This document shows positions 7,653-15,291 of a stretch of DNA of 64,000 bases, one piece after another; the first letter of the stretch is position 1; each line of letters opens with the position of its first letter. The notes under the pieces are model-generated. The model worked only from the letters and a program-made list of their open reading frames with translations, searched no databases and was not told the origin of the DNA. The position numbers and the translations under genes were made by a program. Source of the DNA: Roseibacterium beibuensis (lineage in GTDB: Bacteria > Pseudomonadota > Alphaproteobacteria > Rhodobacterales > Rhodobacteraceae). The stretch covers positions 1 to 64,000 of the forward strand of contig NZ_BAABHW010000003.1 in the NCBI RefSeq assembly GCF_039542305.1, in the 5' to 3' direction.

Positions 7653-8945
7653 ATGGTCGATATCGCCACCCGTGTCTACAACCACAAATGGAAGATCGAC
7701 CCCATCGTCCGGTCTCTCATCGACACGGATTTCTACAAACTGCTCATGTGCCAGTCGGTGTTCCGCAACCGCCGGCACACGCAGGTCACCTTTTCGCTCA
7801 TCAACCGCACCACGCGCATTCCGCTGGCCGACCTGATCGACGAGGGCGAGCTGCGCCAGCAACTCGACCATATCCGCACCCTGCGCCTCACGCGCGGCGA
7901 AAGCACCTGGATGCGCGGCAACACCTTCTACGGCAAGCGCCAGATGTTCACGCCCGAATTCATGGACTGGTTCGAGAAGCTGCAACTGCCGCCCTACCAC
8001 CTCGAACGCGTCGGCGACCAGTACGAGCTGACATTCGAAGGCCTCTGGCCCGAGGTCATGCTGTGGGAAATCCCCGCCCTCGCCGTGTTGATGGAGCTTC
8101 GCGGCCGCGCCGTCCTCGCCCATATGGGCAAGTTCGAGCTTCAGGTGCTCTACGCCCGCGCCATGACGAAGCTTTGGGAAAAGGTCGAACGCCTGCGCGC
8201 CATCGACGGGCTGCGCATCGCCGATTTCGGCACCCGCCGCCGCCATTCCTTCCTCTGGCAGGACTGGGCCGTGCAGGCCATGTCCGAAGGGTTGGGCGAC
8301 GCCTTCACCGGCACCTCCAACTGCCTCATCGCGAAAAACCGCGACCTCGAGGCGATCGGCACCAACGCCCACGAACTGCCCATGGTCTATGCCGCGCTGG
8401 CCGACAGCGACGCGGAACTCGCCCGCGCCCCCTATGACGTGCTGTCCGATTGGCACGAGGAGCATTCGGGCAACCTGCGCATCATCCTGCCCGACACCTA
8501 CGGCACGCGCGGCTTCCTCGCCCACGCGCCCGACTGGCTGACGCAATGGACAGGCATCCGCATCGACAGCGGCGACCCCGCCAAGGGGGCCGAGACCGCC
8601 ATCGCATGGTGGAAATCCCGAGGCGAGGACCCGCGCGAGAAACTGGTGATCTTCTCCGACGGCCTGGACGTGGACAAGATCGAAGAGCTTCACGCCCAAT
8701 TCGCCGGCCGCGTGCGGGTCAGCTTTGGCTGGGGCACGCTGTTGACCAATGATTTCCGAGGGTTGGTGCCGGATGACGCGCTTGCACCGTTTTCACTGGT
8801 CTGCAAAGCTGTCAGCGCCAATGGCCGCCCGACGGTGAAACTCTCGGACAACCCCGAGAAGGCCATGGGGCCGGAGGATCAGATCGCCCGGTACAAGCGG
8901 GTGTTTGGCGTGGGTGAGCAGGAACGAGTTGAGGTGGTGGTGTGA
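7653..8945 (+). CDS. pncB: Nicotinate phosphoribosyltransferase
   Basis: 430 residues. It joins nicotinate and PRPP, with ATP, to give NaMN in NAD salvage. Family landmarks: DTDFYKLLMCQSVF near residue 30, FGTRRRHSFLWQ (substrate-binding and phosphorylatable His region), FTGTSNCLIAK, GIRIDSGDP (PRPP loop) and FGWGTLLTND. Full length for the bacterial enzyme. Preceded by a weak CCGGAGA site. It follows the channel gene by 63 bp. The next gene starts inside its stop codon, although that gene is compositionally very different. Confidence 0.93.
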   Translation: MVDIATRVYNHKWKIDPIVRSLIDTDFYKLLMCQSVFRNRRHTQVTFSLINRTTRIPLADLIDEGELRQQLDHIRTLRLTRGESTWMRGNTFYGKRQMFTPEFMDWFEKLQLPPYHLERVGDQYELTFEGLWPEVMLWEIPALAVLMELRGRAVLAHMGKFELQVLYARAMTKLWEKVERLRAIDGLRIADFGTRRRHSFLWQDWAVQAMSEGLGDAFTGTSNCLIAKNRDLEAIGTNAHELPMVYAALADSDAELARAPYDVLSDWHEEHSGNLRIILPDTYGTRGFLAHAPDWLTQWTGIRIDSGDPAKGAETAIAWWKSRGEDPREKLVIFSDGLDVDKIEELHAQFAGRVRVSFGWGTLLTNDFRGLVPDDALAPFSLVCKAVSANGRPTVKLSDNPEKAMGPEDQIARYKRVFGVGEQERVEVVV

Positions 8946-9919
8946 GCGTTTTGGAATCGCAGGTGATTGCTACCGCCCTCAAGAATTTCCGGAAGTATGG
9001 CGGCCTTATCCGGATCTTGAAGATCGCTGGCACGGTCGTTGGTGCAAGTCTCGTGGCTGCAAGCCCATGGATCGGAGGGCAGAATTTCGAGGCAGCTGTC
9101 ATCATCGAACCCATCATGCTCTTTGGCGGCTTGTGTATAGCAGTGTTAAGCTCTCTTGCGCTGATCTTTTTGGATCAGACAACGCCGGACTTGGTTGCCG
9201 AGAACCTTAGTGTTCTTAAAGAAAATGAAGACCTTAAGTCTGAGCTCAGGTACGCAAATAGCTACCAAGATCACTTGCTGGCCCGCATCACGGTTAGTTC
9301 ACAGGTGAACAAACTAGTTGAGGAAGCGGTTTCCGAAGGCTGCTCGACGAGAGAGCAGGCTTCAAAGTATGCGCAAAGCATTCTCGGTGTTTTCGCCGAG
9401 AGGCGCCAGTCGCTGTTCGGGATCGGCGACGAATACTGGAATTTCGCTGTCTATATATTTGACTCAAAAAAAGAAAGTCTTGTTTGCGTAGCGTGCCGAC
9501 GGGATCGAAAGGAGGATCAGGAAGAAGAGCATCGAGAATGGGCCCCGGGAAACGGTCATGTCGGCCTTGCTTTCAGCCGCGCCACTGAGATCATTTTTGC
9601 CGATGCAACGGTCCCTGAACTGCGCCCTGTCTTGGAAGCTACTGGTGAAAATTTTCGTGAGTACGACTACACTCGCTACAAATCGTTAGCATCTATCCCG
9701 ATATCGAATGACGGAGAGAACCCGCTAGGTGTGCTGATTGCAACCAGTGACCGTGCAGGTCGTTATAAGAGTGATCAGGAGCGCACGGATGATGACTGGG
9801 AAAACACAGGGTCCTTACGAGAGGTTGCGGAAAGTCTTGCAATTATTCTCCGCATGACTCACGCTGCTAATATCCACGGAGGCCAAACCCATGACAGCGA
9901 TGACGCAGGTAGCGCATGA
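8942..9919 (+). CDS. Two-TM membrane protein with C-terminal GAF domain
   Basis: 325 residues from GTG 8942, overlapping the pncB stop (GTGA). Two hydrophobic helices (~24-41 and ~51-78) anchor the protein. Residues ~85-115 are a charged coiled coil (ENLSVLKENEDLKSELR). Residues ~155-300 look like a GAF sensor domain: EWAPGNGHVGLAFSRATEI, IFADATVPELRPV, YKSLASIPIS and GVLIATSDRAGRY. Codon use is distinctly lower in GC than pncB, indicating transfer. I cannot see an enzymatic domain. This architecture occurs among membrane effectors and sensors near signalling or defence genes, but no nucleotide cyclase or nuclease is beside it here. It overlaps the next small gene. Confidence 0.7.
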   Translation: MSVLESQVIATALKNFRKYGGLIRILKIAGTVVGASLVAASPWIGGQNFEAAVIIEPIMLFGGLCIAVLSSLALIFLDQTTPDLVAENLSVLKENEDLKSELRYANSYQDHLLARITVSSQVNKLVEEAVSEGCSTREQASKYAQSILGVFAERRQSLFGIGDEYWNFAVYIFDSKKESLVCVACRRDRKEDQEEEHREWAPGNGHVGLAFSRATEIIFADATVPELRPVLEATGENFREYDYTRYKSLASIPISNDGENPLGVLIATSDRAGRYKSDQERTDDDWENTGSLREVAESLAIILRMTHAANIHGGQTHDSDDAGSA

Positions 9920-10091
9920 CGCGCCTATCAATGATTCGAAGAGCAGAGTTGGCGAACTTCAGCGCGAAATTGACAAGCTAACGCTAGAGTACCATCGCAC
10001 TGGAGATCCGGCGTACCTTACGCGTGCTACTAGGTTGGCTCGTGAGAAGGAGCAACTTTCGAAACCTGCTAGAATGCGCTTCGCTAGTTGA
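9891..10091 (+). CDS. 66-residue charged helical protein
   Basis: It opens MTAMTQVAHDAPINDSK and continues with a helical, charged segment (VGELQREIDKLTLEYHR) and an Arg/Lys-rich end. It overlaps the GAF gene by 29 nt in another frame, and a GGAGG site (9879-9883) precedes the start, so coupled translation is likely. Low GC like its partner. No family recognised; possibly a cytosolic partner of the two-TM/GAF protein. Confidence 0.5.
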   Translation: MTAMTQVAHDAPINDSKSRVGELQREIDKLTLEYHRTGDPAYLTRATRLAREKEQLSKPARMRFAS

Positions 10092-10145
10092 ATTCACTCG
10101 GTTTTTATAGCTTCTGAAACCGTGACAGTACGCTAGACCACACCC

Positions 10146-10565
10146 TCACTCCTCCACCTTCCCCCGCAACGCCTTTACCTCGCCGCGCTTCTTCTTCGCC
10201 TCCACCCGCTTGCGCTTCTGATTGAGCGACACGCGCGTCTTGATCCGTTTCTTGGGCTTTTCCGCCGCCCGCCGGATCAGCTCGGCCAGGCGCTCGCGCG
10301 CGATCTCGCGGTTGCGGGCCTGGGAGCGTTCCTCGGTCACCTGGATCACCAGCGCGCCCTCTTTCGTCCAGCGCCGCCCGGCCAGCCGTTGCAGCCGCCG
10401 TTTGACCGGCTCGGGCAGGTTGGGCGAGCGCGCGGCCTCGAAGCGCAGTTCCACCGCGCTCGACACCTTGTTGACGTTCTGGCCGCCCGGCCCGCCCGCG
10501 CGGATGAACTGTTCGGTGATCTCCCAATCCTCGATCTGCATCGTGTCGGTGATGGTCAGGGGCAT
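10146..10565 (-). CDS. arfB: Peptidyl-tRNA hydrolase / ribosome rescue factor ArfB
   Basis: 139 residues. It rescues ribosomes stalled on non-stop mRNA by hydrolysing peptidyl-tRNA. The GGQ catalytic motif is at residues 27-29 within AGGPGGQNVNKV, and SSAVELRF follows as in class I release-factor domains. The C-terminal ~45 residues are Lys/Arg rich (KKRIKTRVSLNQKRKR), the tail that inserts in the mRNA channel. The short length and basic tail distinguish it from RF1/RF2. tmRNA partner SmpB is encoded nearby at 14306-14782, so both rescue systems lie within 5 kb. Confidence 0.92.
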   Translation of the reverse strand: MPLTITDTMQIEDWEITEQFIRAGGPGGQNVNKVSSAVELRFEAARSPNLPEPVKRRLQRLAGRRWTKEGALVIQVTEERSQARNREIARERLAELIRRAAEKPKKRIKTRVSLNQKRKRVEAKKKRGEVKALRGKVEE

Positions 10566-10660
10566 CGGGGCCTCCGGGGCGGGTGCGGGCGCGTGTATGT
10601 ACGGGCTGTGTACAGGGTGTGTACCGGGTGTGACGTGCGGATTCAGCCCCCGCGCGCACC

Positions 10661-10692
10661 AAAAAGGGCCGCGTCATCCGACACGGCCCTTT
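10661..10692 (-). terminator. Intrinsic terminator, likely bidirectional
   Basis: AAAGGGCCG and CGGCCCTTT form a near-perfect stem with a short loop; on the minus strand the closing arm runs into TTTTT. It would end the transcript carrying the 18-codon gene before arfB begins at 10565. Confidence 0.75.
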
Positions 10693-10762
10693 CGAGAATC
10701 CGGAGGTGGGGTGCGGTTAGGACACGCCCACTTGAGAGGGGTTCTTGCCCCCAAGGGTTGCC

Positions 10763-10819
10763 TTAAAGGCGCACCTCCCAAGCTGTCCCGACCCACTTCT
10801 CCAATGCTTCTCTAGACAC
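10763..10819 (-). CDS. 18-residue peptide gene with an extended Shine-Dalgarno
   Basis: On the minus strand, GTG (10819-10817) opens an 18-codon frame reading MSREALEKWVGTAWEVRL and ending in TAA. Seven nt upstream is AGGAGG, inside AAAGGAGGTGATCC (10834-10821). The stretch is complementary to the conserved 3' tail of 16S rRNA; equivalently, the plus strand reads CTGGATCACCTCCTTTC, as at a 16S 3' end. A structured 3' part with a GGGG/CCCC hairpin (10736-10760) and a terminator follow. It lies between the queuosine-precursor transporter and arfB in an otherwise gene-free ~320 bp gap. It may be a real tiny protein, a leader peptide, or an anti-SD-binding small RNA; no known family is claimed. 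Confidence 0.5.
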   Translation of the reverse strand: MSREALEKWVGTAWEVRL

Positions 10820-10889
10820 TGGATCACCTCCTTTCACTACGTTGCTGTTAAGCTCAGCCTGCCACAGATTTCGTGGTTGTCAAAACTTT

Positions 10890-11513
10890 TTACGCAACCT
10901 GTGCCATCAAACGGCGCGTAATCAGGCGAAACGGCACCAGCGCGATCAAGGCGAGGGCAAGTTTGACACCCCAGTCCGCGATGGCCAGCGACACCCAAAG
11001 CGGGGCCTCGGGGCCCGCACCCAGGATCGGCAGGATCTCCCCCGCCCAGGACACGTCATTGGCGGGTTCAAGGAAGGTCAGGCTGGCCGAAAACGCGATG
11101 GTGAAGAACAGCGCCGTGTCGACGGACGACCCGATAATGCTAGAAAAAACAGGCGCTTGCCACCATTTCCCGCCGCGCAGACGGTCAAAGATGGCCACGT
11201 CCAGCAGCTGCGCCGTCAGGAAGGCAAGGCCACTGCCCAGTGCGATGCGCAGGGTCACCAGCGGGCCAAACTCGCCCATGATCTGCGTGCCGATCAGCGA
11301 ACAGGCGACGCCGGTCAGAAAGCCAACGAAAACAACGCGCCGCGCGGCCTGCACGCCGTAAACGCGGTTCATGATATCGGTGACGAGGAAGGCCAGCGGA
11401 TAGGTAAACGCGCCCCATGTCAGCCATTGGCCGAAGAGGAACTGAACGAGGATATTCGACGCGACGACAATCGCCGCCATGGCAAGGATGCCAGGAAGGT
11501 AACGGGAGGTCAT
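10890..11513 (-). CDS. Queuosine precursor transporter (YhhQ/QPTR)
   Basis: 207 residues, about six TM helices, inner membrane. Characteristic VUT/QPTR features: AFTYPLAFLVTDIMNRVYG (residues ~35-53), ALGSGLAFLTAQLLDV and WWQAPVFSSIIGSSVDTALF with paired acidic residues in the membrane. It imports queuosine precursors (preQ0/preQ1 or queuine) for tRNA wobble modification. Full length for the family. The gene is the last of the leftward set before the candidate small RNA. Confidence 0.88.
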   Translation of the reverse strand: MTSRYLPGILAMAAIVVASNILVQFLFGQWLTWGAFTYPLAFLVTDIMNRVYGVQAARRVVFVGFLTGVACSLIGTQIMGEFGPLVTLRIALGSGLAFLTAQLLDVAIFDRLRGGKWWQAPVFSSIIGSSVDTALFFTIAFSASLTFLEPANDVSWAGEILPILGAGPEAPLWVSLAIADWGVKLALALIALVPFRLITRRLMAQVA

Positions 11514-11602
11514 GTTTTGATCCGTTTTTACAAGGTGCTCGGAGACTTGGCCCCAGCGGGGACAGCGGCCCCCTTACGCCCCTGCAAACGGTCTGACAAG
11601 CC

Positions 11603-12787
11603 CTAGCCCAGCACCTGCGCGATGGCGCGGGCGACCTGCGGGATGGTCTTTTCGGTCAGGCCCGCCACGTTCATCCGCCCATCCGAGACGAGGTATATCG
11701 CGTGATCTTCGCGCAGTTGCGCCACCTGCGCCTCGGTCACCGGCAGGAGAGAGAACATCCCCCGCTGCGCCGCGACGAAGCCGAAGCGGTCCGATCCGGT
11801 CACGGCCCGCAGCGCCTCGGCCAGCGCGCGGCGGTTGGCGGTCATGCGGCTGCGCATGGCATCCAGTTCCGCCTGCCATTGGGCGGTCAGCTCGGCATCG
11901 GTCAGGATCGTCTCGACCACCCGCGCGCCGTGGTCGGGCGGGAAGGCAAAGGACTGCCGGTTGAGATGCGCCAACATCGCGGCGGCGACATCGCGCGGCT
12001 TGCCGGGGTCGGTCACGGCAAGGATGATACCGACACGCTCGCGGTAGAGCCCGAAATTCTTGGACCCGCTGGCGGCGACCAGCATCTCGGGCACGCGGGC
12101 GGCAAGCGACCGCAGGCCTTGCGCGTCTTCCTCCAACCCCTCACCGAAGCCTTGGTAGGCGATATCGACGAAGGGGATGGCGCCGGTCGCCTCGAAAACG
12201 CCCGCCAGATCGACCCAGTCCTGTGCGCTCAGGTCAGCGCCCGTGGGGTTATGGCAGCAGCCGTGGAGAAGGACGATGTCGCCTTTCTGTGCTTGGGCCA
12301 GATCGGCGAGCATCCCGTCGCGATCGATCCCGCCAGCGTCGGCATCGTAATAGCGGTAATCGACCTGGGCCAGCCCGAGATGCCCGGTGATCGCGGCATG
12401 GTTGGGCCAGCTGGGGCTGGGCACCCAGATGCGCGCCTCGGGCGTCAGGCGCTGCACCATCTCGAGGATCTGGCGCACGGCACCGGTGCCCCCCGGCGTT
12501 GCACAGGCGGCAACCCGTTCCGGCGCGACCGCGTCGCCAAGGATCAGGCCGCGCATGACGGCGTGGAACCCGGCATCGCCAGCAAGCGCGACATAGCCCT
12601 TACTCTCCTGCGCCTGAAGGATCCGCGCCTCAGCGGCTTTCACGGCCGCCATCACGGGCGTGCGCCCATCCTCGGTGCGATAGACGCCGACGCCGAGATC
12701 GACCTTTTCGGGTCGGGTGTCGGCCGCGTAGAGACCCATGATCTGGATGATCTTGTCTTGCGGCGGCGCGGTCAGCGTTTTGAACAT
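11603..12787 (-). CDS. Aromatic amino acid aminotransferase (class I PLP)
   Basis: 394 residues starting MFKTLTAPPQDKIIQIM. It is a fold-type I aminotransferase: GVGVYRTEDGRTPVM near residue 35, WPNHAAITG, HGCCHNPTGADLS (substrate/PLP Asn-Pro), DIAYQGFGEG, and SGSKNFGLYRERVG containing the Schiff-base lysine. The family converts aspartate, tyrosine and phenylalanine (and often cysteine) to 2-oxo acids. The open frame continues far upstream through the GNAT gene, but this start is supported by homology. It lies 8 bp downstream of the GNAT gene and two genes below sseA, so cysteine transamination to 3-mercaptopyruvate is a plausible side role. Confidence 0.88.
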   Translation of the reverse strand: MFKTLTAPPQDKIIQIMGLYAADTRPEKVDLGVGVYRTEDGRTPVMAAVKAAEARILQAQESKGYVALAGDAGFHAVMRGLILGDAVAPERVAACATPGGTGAVRQILEMVQRLTPEARIWVPSPSWPNHAAITGHLGLAQVDYRYYDADAGGIDRDGMLADLAQAQKGDIVLLHGCCHNPTGADLSAQDWVDLAGVFEATGAIPFVDIAYQGFGEGLEEDAQGLRSLAARVPEMLVAASGSKNFGLYRERVGIILAVTDPGKPRDVAAAMLAHLNRQSFAFPPDHGARVVETILTDAELTAQWQAELDAMRSRMTANRRALAEALRAVTGSDRFGFVAAQRGMFSLLPVTEAQVAQLREDHAIYLVSDGRMNVAGLTEKTIPQVARAIAQVLG

Positions 12788-12795
12788 GAGGGGCC

Positions 12796-13365
12796 TCAGG
12801 CGGGATGGCGGGACGTGTCCCGGGCGCGGTGAAGGACGCGGGTGCAGTCCTCGGTCCGGATGGGGCGGAAGCCCATCTTCTTGTACAGGTCCAGGGCGCG
12901 CGGGTGGTCCAGCGTGCAGGTGTTCACGGTCATCCGCTCGACACCGGGCAAGGACCAGCCCATGGCAATCGCGGTCTTCAGCAGCACACCGCCAAGGCCG
13001 CGCCCCACCGCCTCGGGCACCATCCCGAAATAGGCGAGGTCGCAGGTGCCGTTCTGCCGCGCATCCAGTTGGAAAAACCCCTGCGGCCAGCCATCGGCCA
13101 GTGCGGTCCAGAGCATCACGTTTGGGTCGGCGACGAACGACGCAAGCGCGGCCGGGTTCTGCTCGGCCTGATCGAACCGGTCGCGCCATTCGTAATCGCG
13201 GCCCACGGCGTCGTAGAGCGACAGGAAATACCAGACCGGCGGATTGATCGCGCGCTCAAGCCGCACGCCATCGGGCAATGCGGGAACCGCCCAATCGGGC
13301 CGGTCGGTCATTTCAAGATAGGTGACCGTATAGGCAACCTCGGTTCCCGCCGGGATGATGCTCAT
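12796..13365 (-). CDS. GNAT family N-acetyltransferase
   Basis: 189 residues starting MSIIPAGTEVAY; the ATG overlaps the sseA stop (ATGA). The acetyl-CoA-binding motif appears as GMVPEAVGRGLGGVLLKTAI (residues ~120-140), followed by VNTCTLDHPRALDLYKKMGF, the usual last beta strand and helix. Cytosolic; substrate unknown. Its position between sseA and the aminotransferase suggests an amino-acid-type substrate, but that is inference. Confidence 0.85.
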   Translation of the reverse strand: MSIIPAGTEVAYTVTYLEMTDRPDWAVPALPDGVRLERAINPPVWYFLSLYDAVGRDYEWRDRFDQAEQNPAALASFVADPNVMLWTALADGWPQGFFQLDARQNGTCDLAYFGMVPEAVGRGLGGVLLKTAIAMGWSLPGVERMTVNTCTLDHPRALDLYKKMGFRPIRTEDCTRVLHRARDTSRHPA

Positions 13366-14225
13366 CCAGTTTCGACCTTCAGTTGCTCGAACTGGCCCCA
13401 TTCCGACCAGGACCCGTCATAAAGCGCGGTGTCCTCGTTTCCGAGGCGCGCAAGGCCCAGCATCAGGATCGCGGCGGTCACGCCGGAGCCGCAGGTTGTT
13501 ATGGTTCGCTTCTCGATATCCACGCCGCCGGCCTCGAAGGCGGCGCGCAGGGCGTCGCCCTCTTTCATCGTGCCATCTTCGTTCAGCAAGCTGGCGTAAT
13601 GCACGTTCAGCGAGTTGGGAATCCGACCCGAGCGCAGGCCCGCACGCGGCTCGGGGTCGGTTCCGCGAAAGCGGCCTTCCGAGCGGGCATCGACGATCTG
13701 CCAGTCGCCCAGCTTGGACGCGGCAGCGACCTGCGTCACGTCCTTCACCATATGCGCCTGGCGCTGCACGGTGATGTGGCGGTCACGGATGATCGGGGCC
13801 ATATCCTCGATCGGGCGCCCCTCGGCCTGCCACTTGGGAAACCCGCCATCCAGAACCGCGATATCGGTCTTGCCCATCAGGCGGAAGTTCCACCACGCCC
13901 TAGCGGCCGAGAAGAGGCCGGCCCCGTCATAGACCACCACCTGGTGCCCGTCGCCGACGCCAAGCGCGCGCATCCGGCTCATGAATTTCTCGACGGGCGC
14001 GGCCATGTGGGGCAAATCGCTGCGCGCATCGCATACGTCATCGATGTCGAAGAAGCGCGCGCCGGGGATATGCGCGGCGTCATACTCCGCCTTCCCGTCG
14101 CGGCCCATGTCGGCCAGGTAATAGGAGGCATCGAGGATGCGCAGATCCGGGTCGTTCAGATGCGCGGCCAGCCAGTCGGTCGAAACCAGGGTCTTGGGGT
14201 CGTCCCCCGTGATCGGCTTGCCCAT
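13362..14225 (-). CDS. sseA: 3-mercaptopyruvate sulfurtransferase
   Basis: 287 residues with two rhodanese domains. The N-terminal one has LRILDASYYL and DAAHIPGARFFDID; the C-terminal one has VDARSEGRFRG, SGRIPNSLNVHY and the active-site loop TTCGSGVTA (cysteine near residue 245), the CGSGVTA form typical of mercaptopyruvate rather than thiosulfate specificity. It transfers sulfur from 3-mercaptopyruvate to thiophilic acceptors. First gene of a tightly packed leftward trio with the GNAT and the aminotransferase that may supply its substrate. Confidence 0.9.
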   Translation of the reverse strand: MGKPITGDDPKTLVSTDWLAAHLNDPDLRILDASYYLADMGRDGKAEYDAAHIPGARFFDIDDVCDARSDLPHMAAPVEKFMSRMRALGVGDGHQVVVYDGAGLFSAARAWWNFRLMGKTDIAVLDGGFPKWQAEGRPIEDMAPIIRDRHITVQRQAHMVKDVTQVAAASKLGDWQIVDARSEGRFRGTDPEPRAGLRSGRIPNSLNVHYASLLNEDGTMKEGDALRAAFEAGGVDIEKRTITTCGSGVTAAILMLGLARLGNEDTALYDGSWSEWGQFEQLKVETG

Positions 14226-14305
14226 GTCGGCCCTCGTCTGTGTTGTCTCTCACCGTGGAATAGGCCTACGCGGCACGGCGCGACTCCGCAAGGGGACGCC
14301 GCGCC

Positions 14306-14782
14306 TCAGCCATTCTGCTTGAGCAGGCGCTGTTTCTGCCGCTGCCAGTCGCGCTTTGCGCTGGTTTCGCGCTTGTCGGCGGTTTTCTTGCCCTTGGCGA
14401 TGCCGATCTTCATCTTCGCGATGCCCTTGTGATTGAAATAGAGCACTAGCGGAACCAGCGTCATGCCCTGCCGCTGCGTAGCATTCCAGAGCTTCGACAG
14501 TTCCTTTTTCGACGCCAGCAGCTTGCGACGGCGCTTTTCCTCGTGGCCAAAGGTCTTGGCTTGGGCATAGGGGGCGACGTAGCTGTTGATCAGCCACAAC
14601 TCGCCATCTTCGACGTTCGCGTAGCTTTCGGCGATGTTCGCCCCACCTTCGCGCAGGCTTTTGACCTCGGACCCTTCCAGGACGATCCCGACCTCGAGAT
14701 CATCCTCGATGGCATAATCGTAGCGCGCGCGCCGGTTCTCGGCGACGACCTTGTAATTCGGGTTGTCAGGTTTCTTTGCCAT
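14306..14782 (-). CDS. smpB: SsrA-binding protein SmpB
   Basis: 158 residues. It partners tmRNA in trans-translation. Start MAKKPDNPNYKVVAENRRA, then the OB-fold core with GIVLEGSEVKSLREG and ANIAESYA, and the basic C-terminal tail KGKKTADKRE...DWQRQK that folds in the decoding centre. A longer upstream extension in the same frame overlaps trmO and is not homologous. Preceded by GGGAGG-like sequence. It follows trmO and dapA on the same strand. Confidence 0.95.
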   Translation of the reverse strand: MAKKPDNPNYKVVAENRRARYDYAIEDDLEVGIVLEGSEVKSLREGGANIAESYANVEDGELWLINSYVAPYAQAKTFGHEEKRRRKLLASKKELSKLWNATQRQGMTLVPLVLYFNHKGIAKMKIGIAKGKKTADKRETSAKRDWQRQKQRLLKQNG

Positions 14783-14801
14783 GGGAGGCGGATATAGGCG
14801 C

Positions 14802-15290
14802 TCAGCCCTCGGGCTGCCAGCCCGGCGGCACGTCGACCGTCGGAATCCACGGTTTGATGTCCAGAACGGGCGTGCCGTCGAAGGCATCGGTGGCGTCGAT
14901 GCCGATCACCCCGGCCTCCCGATCCATCGACGTGATGACCACGCAGCCAAGCGCGATGGGGTTGGGGCGCACGGGGCTGCGGATCGCGAAAACGCCGCGC
15001 GGCCCATCGGTATGGCGCGGGGACTGCACGATCAGGCTGCGTTCGCCCCGATCGACCCAGTACATCACCTGGATGGCGCGCCCGACCTCAAGGCCCGTCA
15101 GCCCCTCGACATAGTCGGGCAACAGTTCGATGCGCGCGGCCTCGCCCGTGTCGCGGGCCGCGCGCAGGTTTCGGGGCGCATTGCCCTTGGACCAGTTCGA
15201 CCGGATATGTCCGATGAAGGTGACGCCCGCCTCTACCCGGTCTGCCGGGTCGAAGGGCAACGCAACCTCGCCCCCGCGGCGCTCGCCCAT
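14802..15290 (-). CDS. trmO: tRNA (N6-threonylcarbamoyladenosine-37) methyltransferase TrmO
   Basis: 162 residues from MGERRGGEVALPF (another ATG 7 codons upstream would overlap dapA). TsaA/VirR-like beta-barrel motifs: GHIRSNWSKG, IELLPDYVEGLTGLEVG, RHTDGPRGVFAIRSPVRPNP and IALGCVVI. It N6-methylates t6A37 of ACY-decoding tRNAs using SAM. The start lies just beyond the dapA stop, so it is probably co-transcribed with dapA. Confidence 0.88.
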   Translation of the reverse strand: MGERRGGEVALPFDPADRVEAGVTFIGHIRSNWSKGNAPRNLRAARDTGEAARIELLPDYVEGLTGLEVGRAIQVMYWVDRGERSLIVQSPRHTDGPRGVFAIRSPVRPNPIALGCVVITSMDREAGVIGIDATDAFDGTPVLDIKPWIPTVDVPPGWQPEG

Positions 15291-15291
15291 C

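Larger units (their letters stand above)
10661..10884 (-). ncRNA. Candidate small transcript carrying the 18-codon frame
   Basis: A TTGACA (-35-like, 10883-10878) lies just after the transporter stop codon; the -10 region is weak (AGGCTG at 17 nt spacing). From there to the terminator at 10661 is roughly 190 nt containing the ultra-strong SD, the 18-codon frame, the hairpin CTTGAGAGGGGTTCTTG/CCCCCAAG and a second CCACCTCC run. This has the size and layout of a bacterial sRNA or dual-function RNA, but the promoter is not convincing. Confidence 0.4.

Noticed and set aside
6807..8699. A 630-codon open frame on the minus strand across the DUF2238, channel and pncB genes
   Set aside because: It is antisense to three well-supported genes, has no ribosome binding site or family motifs, and its composition mirrors the GC-rich codons of the other strand.
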